Positions 10,453 to 19,959 are shown, counted from the stretch's first letter. The stretch: 64,000 bases of DNA from Candidatus Gordonibacter avicola (GCA_019113915.1 DXGM01000039.1:1-64000); one strand, 5' to 3'. A program made the numbers and translations. The notes: generated by a model not told the origin, from the letters alone.

Positions 10453-11385
10453 ATGAAGAGCGCCTACATTACCTATGTGGCCTCGTTGCTGCTGTTTGGT
10501 TCCAACGGCATTGTGGCAAGCCAGATTGGCCTGGCCAGCGGCCAGATTGTGCTCATGCGTACACTGATGGGTGCGCTCGCGCTGGGCACGGTTCTGCTGC
10601 TTGCTCGCCGGGGGACGTCCTTCTTACACAACCGTCGCTCCCTTGTGTGCTTGGTGGTGTCGGGTGCGGCACTCGGGGCGAGTTGGCTCTTTCTCTATGA
10701 AGCATATCGGCTGGTGGGCGTAGGGGTGGCGTCGCTTGCCTACTACTGCGGGCCGGTTATTGTGATGGCGCTTTCGCCGTTGCTGTTTGGTGAGCGCCTG
10801 ACGAAGCAGAAGGTGATGGGCTTCGCGGCGGTACTCTGTGGCGTGGCGCTGGTCAGCGGTCGTGCGCTGCAAAGCGGCGGCGACGTGCGTGGTCTCGTGT
10901 TCGGCGGCGTGGCGGCGGTGCTCTTTGCCGTCATGGTGATCTTCAACAAGAAGGCCGTGGGCATTGGCGGGCTGGAGGGCTCGGCCGTGCAAATGACGTC
11001 GGCCTTTTTAGTGAGCGCGGTGGCGTTGGGGGCTCAGGGCGGCCTCTCGTTCGCGATTGCGCCTGGCGATTGGGCACCCCTTCTCATGCTGGGGTTGGTG
11101 AACACGGCGCTCGGGTTCTACTGGTACTTCTCAGCCATGGGCAAGCTTTCGATTCAGTCGGTGGCGCTCTGCGGCTATCTGGAGCCGCTTGCGGCCGTGG
11201 TGTTGTCCGTGTTGCTGCTGGGTGAAGCGGCTGGTCCTACGCAGATGCTTGGCGCTGCGCTGGTGATAGGGGGCGCGCTCTTTGGGGAATGCGTGGGTGG
11301 CCGTCGCGCACCGCAAGCCGCACGACCCGCCTTTGCGCCGCGCAGTGTGCGGATTTCTTCAGGCTTTGGCGGTGTATCGCGCTGA
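10453..11385 (+). CDS. EamA/DMT-family transporter
   Basis: 310 residues with ten predicted hydrophobic helices arranged as two EamA halves (about 1-140 and 150-285). It belongs to the drug/metabolite exporter superfamily, inner membrane; such proteins export amino acids, nucleosides or drugs, and the substrate cannot be told from the sequence. SWLFLYEAYRLVGVGVASLAYYCGPV and VNTALGFYWYFSAMGKLSIQS are the usual second-half-of-repeat motifs. ATG 10453 is preferred over an upstream in-frame ATG at 10432 since GAGGGGAG precedes it. The Arg/Pro-rich C-terminal tail is cytoplasmic. It is divergent from, and probably controlled by, the LysR regulator. Confidence 0.88.
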   Translation: MKSAYITYVASLLLFGSNGIVASQIGLASGQIVLMRTLMGALALGTVLLLARRGTSFLHNRRSLVCLVVSGAALGASWLFLYEAYRLVGVGVASLAYYCGPVIVMALSPLLFGERLTKQKVMGFAAVLCGVALVSGRALQSGGDVRGLVFGGVAAVLFAVMVIFNKKAVGIGGLEGSAVQMTSAFLVSAVALGAQGGLSFAIAPGDWAPLLMLGLVNTALGFYWYFSAMGKLSIQSVALCGYLEPLAAVVLSVLLLGEAAGPTQMLGAALVIGGALFGECVGGRRAPQAARPAFAPRSVRISSGFGGVSR

Positions 11386-11448
11386 TCTCAGGTATCCTGA
11401 TCGTTCGCAGAAGAACCTTCGGGAGAACACGGCGGTGATACCGGCATC

Positions 11449-12507
11449 ATGAAGATTAACCACGCAATACTGCACGTTTTCGACTTCGTTTCGTGCGTGA
11501 ATGTGTACGCGCAAGAGGAACTGGACCTTTCGAGCAAAAACGCGAAGCGCTATGTGATGGGCCACGCGAAAAAGGCGCTCAACAACCTGGACAGCAAGCG
11601 CGGGTCGTTCGCCGACGATAGCCTGTTCGCCGAAGAGCTGCGTGGGTATTTCCGCGGCGAGCGCGACTTCGTGGGGTTGTCGACGCAGATTGCTGAGTTC
11701 ATTGCCGGTGAACTGGGCCGCATGGAAAAGACTCCCTCCACCGACCTTCTGGTGGTCGACTTCGAAGACGAACCCGAAACCGTCGTCACCGAGCTGACCG
11801 AAGAGGAAGCGGCCGCCGCCTACGAAGGGCGCGGCAAGCGCTACTTCGCTTTCATGTTGCTGGAAAGCCGGCAGGCGTATATGCACGAGATCGGTCAGGG
11901 CGAGAGCGGCGGCACGTGCGTTGACGTGGCCCGCCATCACGCCATTCTGCCGAATCCCTCGCAAAAGGTGCAGTCGTTTGCCGTGGTGGAGTCGCGCACG
12001 CTGGCTGTGTCGTTTTGCGACAAGGCGCGCACCATCGCCGGCGAAGAGCGCTGGCTCATTCCCGATGGCCTTTTGCAATGCTCCATGGAAGCATCGAGCA
12101 AAGAGGTGTTCGACACAGTAGCGCGCATCGTGGAAGAGGTCGCCGAAGAGTACGGCGCCAACTCGGCGGTGGCGGTGTCGAAGGCCAAGGCGTACGTGAG
12201 TGAGGCCGTGGAGGAATCCGAGGAACTGGCCCCGTGGGAGCTGGGCGAAGAGGTGTTCGACGACGGGCCCTTGCAGAAGCGCTTTGAAGAAGCGCTGGCC
12301 GAAGAGGCGCTACCCGAGCGCCTGGTGGTGGAAAAGACCGTCGCAAAGCGCGTGGCGAAGCACCACAAGATTCGCACCGATACGGGCATCGAGGTGACCT
12401 TCCCGGCTGAACTGGGCGAGAACCCCGAATTCATCGAGTTCGCCAGTGCGCCGAACGGACTGATTTCCATCCAACTGAAGAACATCGGCAGCATTGAGAA
12501 CCGCTAG
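11449..12507 (+). CDS. Nucleoid-associated protein, NdpA/YejK family
   Basis: 352 residues in the NA37 family, whose E. coli member YejK associates with the nucleoid. It begins KINHAILHVFDFVSC and has the family pattern of a mixed N-terminal domain followed by FAFMLLESRQAYMHEIGQGESGGTCVDV and HHAILPNPSQKVQSFAVV. The C-terminal third is acidic and ends in HKIRTDTGIEVTFPAELGENPEFIEF, a recognisable end domain. The role in this organism is inferred only. It lies 63 bases after the transporter gene and 114 bases before ettA. The ribosome site before ATG 11449 is weak. Confidence 0.85.
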   Translation: MKINHAILHVFDFVSCVNVYAQEELDLSSKNAKRYVMGHAKKALNNLDSKRGSFADDSLFAEELRGYFRGERDFVGLSTQIAEFIAGELGRMEKTPSTDLLVVDFEDEPETVVTELTEEEAAAAYEGRGKRYFAFMLLESRQAYMHEIGQGESGGTCVDVARHHAILPNPSQKVQSFAVVESRTLAVSFCDKARTIAGEERWLIPDGLLQCSMEASSKEVFDTVARIVEEVAEEYGANSAVAVSKAKAYVSEAVEESEELAPWELGEEVFDDGPLQKRFEEALAEEALPERLVVEKTVAKRVAKHHKIRTDTGIEVTFPAELGENPEFIEFASAPNGLISIQLKNIGSIENR

Positions 12508-12621
12508 CGGGTTCGCCTGCGCGGGAGGGCTGCCGCGCGCCGGTGCGGGCGCTTTCCCTGAGTGAACCCGTATGAGACAATAGCCGACACACGGCTTTCA
12601 AGCATAAGGAACAGGAGCACC

Positions 12622-14301
12622 ATGGCTGAGTTTATCTACCAAATGTATCAGGCGCGCAAGGCGCATGGCGACAAGGTTATTCTTGACGATGTGTCGCTGT
12701 CGTTTTATCCCGGCGCGAAGATTGGCGTGGTGGGCCCGAACGGCATGGGCAAGTCGACGCTGCTCAAACTGATGGCGGGCCTTGAGGAAGTCTCGAACGG
12801 CGAGGCGCGCCTCACGCCCGGCTACACCGTGGGCATCCTGCAGCAGGAGCCGCCGCTTGAGGAAGATAAGACGGTGCTTGAGAACATCGAGCTGGCGTTT
12901 GGCGAGCTCAAGGCCAAGATCGACCGCTTCAACGCCATCGGTGCAGAGATGGCCGAGCCCGATGCCGATTTTGACGCGCTCATGGCCGAGATGGGCGAGC
13001 TGCAAGATGCCATCGACGCCGCAAACGGGTGGGACCTCGACAGCCAGCTTTCGCAGGCTATGGACGCGCTGCAGTGTCCCGACCCCGACATGCCGGTGAA
13101 CGTGCTTTCCGGTGGCGAGCGCCGTCGCGTGGCGTTGTGCCGCCTGCTGCTGGAGGCACCCGACCTGCTGCTGCTCGACGAGCCAACGAACCACCTGGAT
13201 GCGGAAAGCGTGCTCTGGCTTGAGCAGTTCCTGCGCCGCTACCCGGGCGCCGTGCTGGCCGTCACGCACGACCGTTACTTCCTGGACAACGTGGCCGAGT
13301 GGATTTGCGAGGTGGACCGCGGGCACCTCTACCCCTACAAGGGCAATTACTCCACCTACCTGGAGACGAAGGCCGCGCGTCTGGAGGGCCAAGGTCAGCG
13401 CGAAGAGAAGCTGGCGAAGCGCCTGCGTTCGGAGTTGGAGTGGGTGCGTTCGAGCCCGAAGGCGCGCCAGGCCAAGAGCAAGGCCCGCCTCGAGCGCTTC
13501 GAACAGATGGCGGCCGAGGCGCGCTCCTTCGAGAAGACGAGCGTATCCGACATTCAGATTCCCGTGCCGCCGCGCTTGGGCGCGAAGGTGATTGAGGCCT
13601 CGCATTTGCGCAAGTGCTTCGGTGACCGCGTGCTGATTGATGACTTGTCCTTCACGCTGCCGCAGGGTGGCATTGTGGGCGTGATCGGCCCGAACGGCGT
13701 GGGCAAGTCCACGTTGTTCAAGGCTATTGTGGGGCTTGAGCCACTCACGGGCGGCGAGCTTTCCATCGGCGAGACCGTGCAGATTTCCTACGTTGATCAG
13801 AACCGTTCAGGCATTGATCCGGACAAAAACGTGTGGGAAGTGGTGTCGGATGGCCTGGACTACATGAAGGTGGGGGAGAGCGAAATCCCCAGCCGCGCCT
13901 ACGTGGCCAGCTTCGGCTTCAAGGGCCCCGACCAGCAGAAACCTGCTGGCGTGCTGTCGGGCGGCGAGCGCAACCGCCTGAATTTGGCGCTCACGCTCAA
14001 GCAGGGTGGCAACCTGCTGTTGCTTGACGAGCCCACGAACGACCTCGACGTGGAAACGCTGGAAAGCTTGGAAGAGGCCCTGATGGCGTTCCCGGGCTGC
14101 GTGGTGGTGACCAGCCACGACCGCTGGTTCCTCGACCGCATTGCCACGCACATCCTGGCGTGGGAAGGTACTGACGAGAACCCGGGCAACTGGTACTGGT
14201 TCGAGGGCAACTTCGACGACTACCAGAAGAACCGCATCGAACGCCTGGGCGAAGAAGCCGCCAAACCCCACCGCGTCCACCGCAAACTCACCCGCGACTA
14301 G
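12622..14301 (+). CDS. ettA: Energy-dependent translational throttle protein EttA (ABC-F)
   Basis: Cytoplasmic ABC-F ATPase that binds the ribosomal E site and gates the first elongation steps according to ATP/ADP ratio (family knowledge). The 559 residues comprise two nucleotide-binding domains without membrane parts. Walker A motifs are GPNGMGKST and GPNGVGKST; the signatures are LSGGERRRVALCR and LSGGERNRLNLA; the Walker B regions are LLLLDEPTNHLD and LLLLDEPTNDLD. The inserted arm (ETKAARLEGQGQREEKLAKRLRSELEW) and linker identify the EttA branch. ATG 12622 follows AACAGGAG. A strong terminator follows. Confidence 0.95.
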   Translation: MAEFIYQMYQARKAHGDKVILDDVSLSFYPGAKIGVVGPNGMGKSTLLKLMAGLEEVSNGEARLTPGYTVGILQQEPPLEEDKTVLENIELAFGELKAKIDRFNAIGAEMAEPDADFDALMAEMGELQDAIDAANGWDLDSQLSQAMDALQCPDPDMPVNVLSGGERRRVALCRLLLEAPDLLLLDEPTNHLDAESVLWLEQFLRRYPGAVLAVTHDRYFLDNVAEWICEVDRGHLYPYKGNYSTYLETKAARLEGQGQREEKLAKRLRSELEWVRSSPKARQAKSKARLERFEQMAAEARSFEKTSVSDIQIPVPPRLGAKVIEASHLRKCFGDRVLIDDLSFTLPQGGIVGVIGPNGVGKSTLFKAIVGLEPLTGGELSIGETVQISYVDQNRSGIDPDKNVWEVVSDGLDYMKVGESEIPSRAYVASFGFKGPDQQKPAGVLSGGERNRLNLALTLKQGGNLLLLDEPTNDLDVETLESLEEALMAFPGCVVVTSHDRWFLDRIATHILAWEGTDENPGNWYWFEGNFDDYQKNRIERLGEEAAKPHRVHRKLTRD

Positions 14302-14308
14302 AACTAAC

Positions 14309-14349
14309 AGGGCCCCGCACAAACCAACGCGCGGGGCCCTTGTTTTTTT
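14309..14349 (+). terminator. Terminator after ettA
   Basis: AGGGCCCCGC (14309-14318) pairs with GCGGGGCCCT (14331-14340) and is followed by TGTTTTTTT. Confidence 0.9.
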
Positions 14350-14370
14350 CAGGCGGATTCTTTCGCGCAG

Positions 14371-14817
14371 CTATTTCCAGCGTTTGAGGGTGGGAAGGAC
14401 AGCTCCCATGAAGGAGACGGCTTCGTCGGTGGTAATGTGGCAGGTTTCGGCCATGCCGGGGGCGCAGCGCTCGATGAGTTCCTCGAGCGATTCGTCTTCA
14501 ATAAATGCGCCGTCGTTGTAGCACCAGGAGCAAAATTCTTCGGACCGTGCGCCGTCAGCCTCGGTGCCGTGATCTTCCTGCTTGAAAAATGGCATGCCGC
14601 AGCTTTGGCAGTAGGGCGCGTCCGGCATTTCCAAAAGTTCGACAACGGGAACGTCGCAGGTGGCAGCAATGAGCTTGCACATGTCGATGCTCGGCGAGGT
14701 TTCGCCGTTTTCCCAGCGTGATACGGCCTGGCGAGTGACGAACAGCTTGCGCGCGAGGTCGTCTTGCGTGAGGCCCTGCTCCTTGCGGATGCGGACGAGC
14801 ACGTCTCCAACACTCAT
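14371..14817 (-). CDS. Xre-family regulator fused to a zinc ribbon
   Basis: 148 residues. The N-terminal helix-turn-helix (about 4-58: IRKEQGLTQDDLARKLFVTR, AVSRWENGETSP) is of the Xre/Cro type. It is followed by a putative zinc ribbon, CQSCGMPF (about 70) and CSWCYNDG (about 95), and a C-terminal helical part. The second half matches the putative zinc ribbon family often annotated next to HTH domains. Target genes are unknown. ATG at 14817 is preferred because AAAGGA precedes it by six bases; an in-frame ATG at 14832 has no ribosome site. It is convergent with ettA and divergent from thrH. Confidence 0.85.
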   Translation of the reverse strand: MSVGDVLVRIRKEQGLTQDDLARKLFVTRQAVSRWENGETSPSIDMCKLIAATCDVPVVELLEMPDAPYCQSCGMPFFKQEDHGTEADGARSEEFCSWCYNDGAFIEDESLEELIERCAPGMAETCHITTDEAVSFMGAVLPTLKRWK

Positions 14818-14985
14818 GGTGAATCCTTTCATCGGCGGGCGGACGCTGCCATTGAACCATGCGGCTGCGCCTGCCGTAAAGAAACAAAACGTTGCGACGG
14901 GCGCGGCTCGTTGATTCCAGGTATTATATGCGGGAATGCGGCCAGTTCGCAGAAGGCGCGGCTAACGCTTGAAGGGAGAGGGTTG

Positions 14986-15588
14986 ATGTATGTAGCGTGT
15001 TTGGATTTGGAGGGTGTACTGGTTCCGGAGATTTGGATTGCGTTTGCTGAGGCGAGCGGGATTCCGGAGCTGACGCGGACGACGCGCGACGAGCCTGATT
15101 ACGGCAAGCTCATGGACTGGCGCTTGAACGTGCTGCGCGAGCATGGGCTGGGGCTTGCGGAAATTCAGCGCACTATTGCCACCATCGACCCCTTGCCCGG
15201 GGCGCGTGAGTTCTTAGACGAACTGCGCGCCACGACTCAAACCATCATCATTAGCGATACGTTTACCCAGTTCGCGAAGCCTTTGATGGAGAAGCTGGGG
15301 TGGCCGACGCTGTTCTGCAACGAACTTGAGGTGGCTGAGGATGGTGCCATTATCGGCTTTCGCATGCGCTGCCCCGAGTCGAAGCTGACGACGGTACGCG
15401 CGTTGCAGTCATGCGGGTTTGACACCATCGCGGCGGGGGATAGCCACAACGACCTGGGCATGATCCGCGCGAGCAAGGCGGGCTTTTTGTTCCGCAGCCC
15501 CGATTCCATTAAGGCTGAAAACCCTGACTTGTCGGCGTTTGAAAGCTACGATGACCTGCTAGCGGCCATCAAAAGGGAGCTGGCGTAG
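14986..15588 (+). CDS. thrH: Phosphoserine phosphatase / phosphoserine:homoserine phosphotransferase (ThrH)
   Basis: HAD-superfamily enzyme that dephosphorylates phosphoserine and, in Pseudomonas ThrH, can pass the phosphate to homoserine. The 200 residues match ThrH length. Motif I is DLEGVLVPE with Glu at the second position as in ThrH, motif II is ISDTF, Lys lies in ESKLTTVRAL, and motif IV is AAGDSHNDLGM. The start ATG 14986 follows GAAGGGAGAGG. It probably serves serine or threonine metabolism. The next gene, 30 bases on, is an alkyltransferase in the same direction. Confidence 0.92.
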   Translation: MYVACLDLEGVLVPEIWIAFAEASGIPELTRTTRDEPDYGKLMDWRLNVLREHGLGLAEIQRTIATIDPLPGAREFLDELRATTQTIIISDTFTQFAKPLMEKLGWPTLFCNELEVAEDGAIIGFRMRCPESKLTTVRALQSCGFDTIAAGDSHNDLGMIRASKAGFLFRSPDSIKAENPDLSAFESYDDLLAAIKRELA

Positions 15589-15618
15589 CGGAGCCGCGTG
15601 AAGTGACGGAGGCGTGTG

Positions 15619-16002
15619 ATGGAAGAGCGTGAGCGTGTTGGCGCGGGCCTCATTGAAATGGACGAAGTGTTCTTCGAGTGCGTGTATGACCAGGTGAAAA
15701 ATGTTCCCGCTGGCTCGGTGTGCACCTATGGAACCATTGCCGAGTTGGCGGGGTATCCCAAGGCCGCGCGCGAAGTGGGCCTGGCGATGAGTCGCGTACA
15801 GCGCGCGTGGAACCTGCCGTGTCATCGCATTGTGAACGCGCAGGGTACCTTGGCACCGACCTATGCGTTTGGCGGCAAGGACAAACAACGGGCGCTCTTG
15901 GAAGCAGAGGGTGTCGCATTCTTGGAGGATGGGGCCATTGACCTGGCCCACCATCGGTGGCCTCCCACTGGTGAACCCGAGCAGTTGGCGCTGCCTTTGT
16001 AG
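15619..16002 (+). CDS. Methylated-DNA cysteine S-methyltransferase-like protein
   Basis: 127 residues covering only the C-terminal catalytic domain of the Ogt/MGMT family. Family motifs are PAGSVCTYGTIAELAGYPKAAREVG and the active motif PCHRIV with the acceptor Cys present, so it is not an alkyltransferase-like (ATL) protein, in which Trp replaces Cys. It would remove alkyl groups from O6-alkylguanine in a one-time reaction. The N-terminal domain of full-length Ogt is missing, as in many short forms. ATG 15619 follows ACGGAGGC; a GTG at 15616 is also possible. It follows thrH closely and may be cotranscribed. Confidence 0.88.
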   Translation: MEERERVGAGLIEMDEVFFECVYDQVKNVPAGSVCTYGTIAELAGYPKAAREVGLAMSRVQRAWNLPCHRIVNAQGTLAPTYAFGGKDKQRALLEAEGVAFLEDGAIDLAHHRWPPTGEPEQLALPL

Positions 16003-16036
16003 CGGAGCCTTCGCGGCCGGTGGTGCGCACGAAGGG

Positions 16037-16194
16037 TCTGTAACAAAGTTCGGCTCTTTGTGGGTTTTCCGTAGGGCAAGGGTTCTACCCTTGCCGCTCA
16101 ACATTGATAAACCTGCAGGTTAGACGTGGTTGACGGCAAGGGCAGAGCCCTTGCCCTACGGAAAACCTGGTTGGTAGGGCACTTTTATTACAGC
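16037..16194. repeat. Nested palindromic repeat, copy b (most complete)
   Basis: Arms 16063-16096 and 16134-16167 are inverted copies with two mismatches in 34 bases, and each arm is itself a hairpin (CAAGGG-TTCTA-CCCTTG and its equivalent). Outer ends, CTGTAACAAAGTT at about 16038 and ACTTTTATTACAGC at 16181-16194, are again inverted. The element fills most of the gap between the alkyltransferase and helicase genes. Confidence 0.8.
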
Positions 16195-16273
16195 ATCGTG
16201 CCGTTCCTGGTGATTCGACGAGGGGCCGTGTTGGCACTGGCGCCCGGCGGCCCCATCCCCTAGACTGGTGGTC

Positions 16274-18880
16274 ATGGAACATGATGACGAAATTCCCGCG
16301 GACGCTTCTGCGGAAGGGGCTTTTGAGCCCGGATCACTCGGCCGGCTTTCGCCCACGTGGTGGGAGCCTGAAGACGACGACGCACCCGAACCCGAGCCGT
16401 GGCTTGATGCCGAGGCGGCGCTCGACCGCTTCCTCGAATGGACGGCGGCGCGCGGCATAGAATTGTGGCCTCACCAGGAGGAAGCGCTCATGGCGCTCAT
16501 GATGGGCGACCACGTAATTTTGGGTACGCCCACCGGCTCCGGCAAGTCTATGGTGGCACTCGGCCTCTGCTTCATGGCAATGGCCACCGGGCAGCGCTCC
16601 TACTACACGGCGCCCATCAAGGCGCTGGTGAGCGAAAAGTTCTTTGACCTGGTGGACGTGCTGGGGCGTGAGAACGTGGGCATGGTGACGGGCGACGCGC
16701 ACATCAACGCGGGCGCACCCGTGGTGTGCTGCACGGCCGAGATTCTCGCGAACCAGGCGCTGCGCGAGGGCGAGCACGCCGACGTGGGGTGCGTGGCCAT
16801 GGACGAATTCCACTACTACGGCGACTACGACCGCGGCTGGGCGTGGCAGGTGCCGCTGCTCACGCTGCCGAAGACGCAGTTTCTGCTGATGAGCGCCACG
16901 CTTGGTGACGTGTCGAACATTGCGGCCTCGCTCAGTGAGCGCACGGGCCGCGATGTGGACGTGATTGCCGACGCGCCGCGCCCGGTGCCGCTTGCCTACG
17001 AGTACGTGGAAATGCCGCTTGAAGGCACGGTGGAGCTGGCGCTGCGCAAGGGCGAGGCGCCGCTCTACCTGGTGCACTTCTCGCAGGATGCAGCGCTGGC
17101 TACGGCGCAGTCGCTCTCAAGTTTTGGCGTGGCGTCGAAGGAGCAGCGCGAGGAAATCAAGGAATATGTAAAGGGCACGCGCTTCACCACGGCGTTCGGC
17201 AAAACGCTTAAGCGCCTGTTGCTGAGCGGTGTGGGCGTGCACCATGCGGGCATGCTGCCGCGCTATCGGCTGTTGGTGGAAAAGCTTGCTCAGCAGGGGC
17301 TTCTGCCGGTGATTTGCGGTACCGACACGCTGGGCGTGGGTATCAATGTGCCCATCCACACGGTGGTGCTGACCGCGCTTACGAAGTTCGACGGACGCAA
17401 GATGCGGCGTTTGCGCGCCCGCGAGTTTCACCAGATTGTCGGGCGGGCAGGACGAAGTGGCTTCGACACCGAGGGTATGGTGATGGCCCTCGCGCCCGAG
17501 CACGACATCGAGAACGCGAAACTCATTGCGAAGGCGGGCGACGACCCCAAGAAGCTGCGCAAAATCAAGAAGAAGCAGCCGCCCGAGGGCTTCGTCACCT
17601 GGAACAAGCAGACCTTCGAGCGCCTGATTGAAGCCGTGCCTGAAACGCTGAAGCCGCGCATGCGCATCACGCATTCGATGGTGCTTTCTGAAGTGGTGCA
17701 GGGTGGCGACGCGTACACGCGCGTGCGTACGCTCATAGCCGACTCGGCGCAGACTGACGAAGAGAAGGCGGCGCTTTACCTGCGCGCCGACGAGATATTC
17801 CAGACGCTCATTGACGCGGATGTGGTGGAGCGGTTGGAAGCCGAGGACGGCACCGTGGAGTACGTGACCACGGTGGACTTGCCTGAGGACTTCGCGCTTG
17901 ACCAGCCGCTTTCGCCATTTTTACTGGCGGCGTTGGAGCTGCTTGACCCCGAGGACGAAGACTACGCGCTCGATGTCATCTCCATGGCGGAGGCCACACT
18001 GGAGGACCCGCGCCAGGTGCTGCGCGCGCAGGAGCGCATCGCGCGCGACAAGGCGATGGCCGAGATGAAGGCCGACGATGTGGAGTACGACGAGCGGATT
18101 GAGCGTCTGGCCGAGATCACGTACCCGCGCCCCCTGGAGGACCTGCTGCAGGCGGCGTTTGAGCGGTACTGCCAGGAGGTACCGTGGGCGCGCGACTTCG
18201 AGCTGGCGCCCAAGTCGGTGGTGCGCGATATGGTGGAGACCGCGTCGGACTTCAAGACGTACGTGGGTCGTTACAAAATTGCGCGCTCAGAGGGCACGCT
18301 GCTGCGCTACCTGGCCGATGCCTACCGCGTGCTCGACCGCACGGTGCCGGCCGAACGGCGCGACGAGCGGCTGCAAGACATTGTGTCGTGGCTGGGCTTC
18401 CTCGTGCGCTCGGTAGATTCAAGCCTGGTGGACGAGTGGGAGAATGCAGGCTCGATGTTCGACGCCGCGCCACCTGCGGCTGGCGACGAGGTGGTGGCCG
18501 ACCGCCGCGGCCTCACGGTGCTCGTGCGGAATGCCCTGTTCGCGCGCGTGCGACTGGCTTCGCAAGGTCGCGTGGATGAGTTGGGTCGCCTTGATGCCGA
18601 CTGGGGCTGCGGTGAGCCGCGCTGGCAGCGGGCGCTCGACGCGTACTACGAGGCGCACGAAAACATTGCCATTGATGCCGACGCGCGCTCGATGGCGTAC
18701 CTGTCCATCGACGAGTCCGACGAGCGCACCGACCACGTGTGGCATGTTCGCCAAATCTTCAGCGACCCCGAAGCCGACCACGACTTTGCCATCGTCGCCG
18801 ACGTGGACCTTGACGCCACCCAAGAAGAAGGTGAAGCCGTATTCATAAACTACCGCGTAGGCTTCTTCGAAGAGTTGTAG
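16274..18880 (+). CDS. Ski2-like DEAD/DEAH helicase with DUF3516
   Basis: 868 residues. Helicase motifs in order: GTPTGSGKS (motif I, about 87), YYTAPIKALVSEKF (Ia), DEFHYYGD (motif II, about 180), LMSATLGD (III), DTLGVGINVPIHTVV (V) and HQIVGRAGRSGFDTEG (VI). The C-terminal half (about 440-865) matches the DUF3516 extension known from actinobacterial helicases of this type. It is likely an ATP-dependent RNA helicase acting in RNA turnover (inference from Ski2/Mtr4 relatives). The N-terminal 45 residues are acidic. ATG 16274 is used; a GTG six bases earlier is possible. It is a single gene. Confidence 0.92.
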   Translation: MEHDDEIPADASAEGAFEPGSLGRLSPTWWEPEDDDAPEPEPWLDAEAALDRFLEWTAARGIELWPHQEEALMALMMGDHVILGTPTGSGKSMVALGLCFMAMATGQRSYYTAPIKALVSEKFFDLVDVLGRENVGMVTGDAHINAGAPVVCCTAEILANQALREGEHADVGCVAMDEFHYYGDYDRGWAWQVPLLTLPKTQFLLMSATLGDVSNIAASLSERTGRDVDVIADAPRPVPLAYEYVEMPLEGTVELALRKGEAPLYLVHFSQDAALATAQSLSSFGVASKEQREEIKEYVKGTRFTTAFGKTLKRLLLSGVGVHHAGMLPRYRLLVEKLAQQGLLPVICGTDTLGVGINVPIHTVVLTALTKFDGRKMRRLRAREFHQIVGRAGRSGFDTEGMVMALAPEHDIENAKLIAKAGDDPKKLRKIKKKQPPEGFVTWNKQTFERLIEAVPETLKPRMRITHSMVLSEVVQGGDAYTRVRTLIADSAQTDEEKAALYLRADEIFQTLIDADVVERLEAEDGTVEYVTTVDLPEDFALDQPLSPFLLAALELLDPEDEDYALDVISMAEATLEDPRQVLRAQERIARDKAMAEMKADDVEYDERIERLAEITYPRPLEDLLQAAFERYCQEVPWARDFELAPKSVVRDMVETASDFKTYVGRYKIARSEGTLLRYLADAYRVLDRTVPAERRDERLQDIVSWLGFLVRSVDSSLVDEWENAGSMFDAAPPAAGDEVVADRRGLTVLVRNALFARVRLASQGRVDELGRLDADWGCGEPRWQRALDAYYEAHENIAIDADARSMAYLSIDESDERTDHVWHVRQIFSDPEADHDFAIVADVDLDATQEEGEAVFINYRVGFFEEL

Positions 18881-19109
18881 AGGCCTATTGATTGAAGAGA
18901 GTCGGAACGTTGAGGATTAACCGGGGTAACGCCCGGCTGCGTCCACTGTCCGCTCGTTGCCCTTGCTGTCAACCGGTCAATTATCGATTGAACCTGGTGG
19001 GTGTCGGGGGCTTCGGTCTTTTCGTTTGCCATACTTTTCCTTTTGAGGGCGTGCGCCTTGTAGTGGTGTGCGCTCGTTTGAGGGCGTGACGTCGAAGAGG
19101 AGAAGACGG

Positions 19110-19949
19110 ATGGCAAAGGCACGGTGGGGAAGGCGTGCGGTGTGGGCGCTTGCGGCGGTGGCGCTGACCTGCGCGCTGGCGGCGCTTGCGGGGTGCGCAG
19201 GCGGCAGCGGTGCGCCCGCAGCGTCTGGCGAGGGCACTTTGCGCGTGGGTGTGCGCAGTGACGTGGTGGGCTTCGGCTACCTGAACAAGGACACCAACAA
19301 GCACTACGGTCTTGAGATTGACCTGGCCGAAGAGCTGGCGCGCCGCCTTGGTTACGCCGACGTGGAGTTCGTGGACGTGCTGCCCGAAACGCGCAAGGAT
19401 ATGCTTCTGAACGGCGAGGTGGATTGCCTCGTGGCGTGCTACTCCGTGTCCGAATCGCGCCAGAAGAACTTCGACTTCTCCCCGGTCTATTACGAGGACC
19501 GCTCCGTCATCATGGTGGAGGACAGCTCGCTCATCACCAGCCTTGATGGGTTGAAAGGCCGCACCTTCGGCACTATGTCTGGCTCGAATACGGCGCCGCA
19601 GCTGGTTATCAAACTCACAGAGGCGGGCTTCACGAACGGTGAGGCGCTTGAGGCCAACGCGGACAACTCCGACGTGCGCTTCGACACGTTCCATCTGGTG
19701 CAGGTGCCCTCTTACCAGGAGCTGAGCGACCGCTTGGAGGAAGGCTCCATCGATGCGGCATGCATGGACGCAAGCCTTGCGAACACGTTCAACGACTTCG
19801 ACCGCAGCCTGCTTGACTTCCAGATTGATACCCAGAGTTACGCCGTTGCCACGCAGAAGGGCTCGGCCTTGAGCCAGCCGGTGGCCGAGGCCGTGCAGGT
19901 CATGCTGGACGACGGCACGGTGGCGCGCCTCATTGACAAGTGGAACTAG
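19110..19949 (+). CDS. Amino-acid-type extracellular substrate-binding lipoprotein (SBP family 3)
   Basis: 279 residues with an N-terminal signal and lipobox (LAALAGC, Cys near residue 30), so it is lipid-anchored outside the membrane. The rest is a bacterial family 3 binding protein: GTLRVGVRSDVVGFGYLNKDT at the start, YGLEIDLAEELARRLGY, and VDCLVACYSVSESRQKNFDFSPVYYEDRSVIM. Its ligand is probably an amino acid or similar small molecule. No ABC permease or ATPase follows. Instead, ten bases on, a giant MscS-type channel with two sensor domains begins, so the protein may feed a ligand signal to that channel (inference). GAGGAGAAG precedes the ATG. Confidence 0.9.
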   Translation: MAKARWGRRAVWALAAVALTCALAALAGCAGGSGAPAASGEGTLRVGVRSDVVGFGYLNKDTNKHYGLEIDLAEELARRLGYADVEFVDVLPETRKDMLLNGEVDCLVACYSVSESRQKNFDFSPVYYEDRSVIMVEDSSLITSLDGLKGRTFGTMSGSNTAPQLVIKLTEAGFTNGEALEANADNSDVRFDTFHLVQVPSYQELSDRLEEGSIDAACMDASLANTFNDFDRSLLDFQIDTQSYAVATQKGSALSQPVAEAVQVMLDDGTVARLIDKWN

Positions 19950-19959
19950 AGGGGGACGG

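Noticed and set aside
18881-19109. Riboswitch in the gap before the binding lipoprotein
   Set aside because: A CCGGG/CCCGG stem is present, but no conserved riboswitch core could be recognised.
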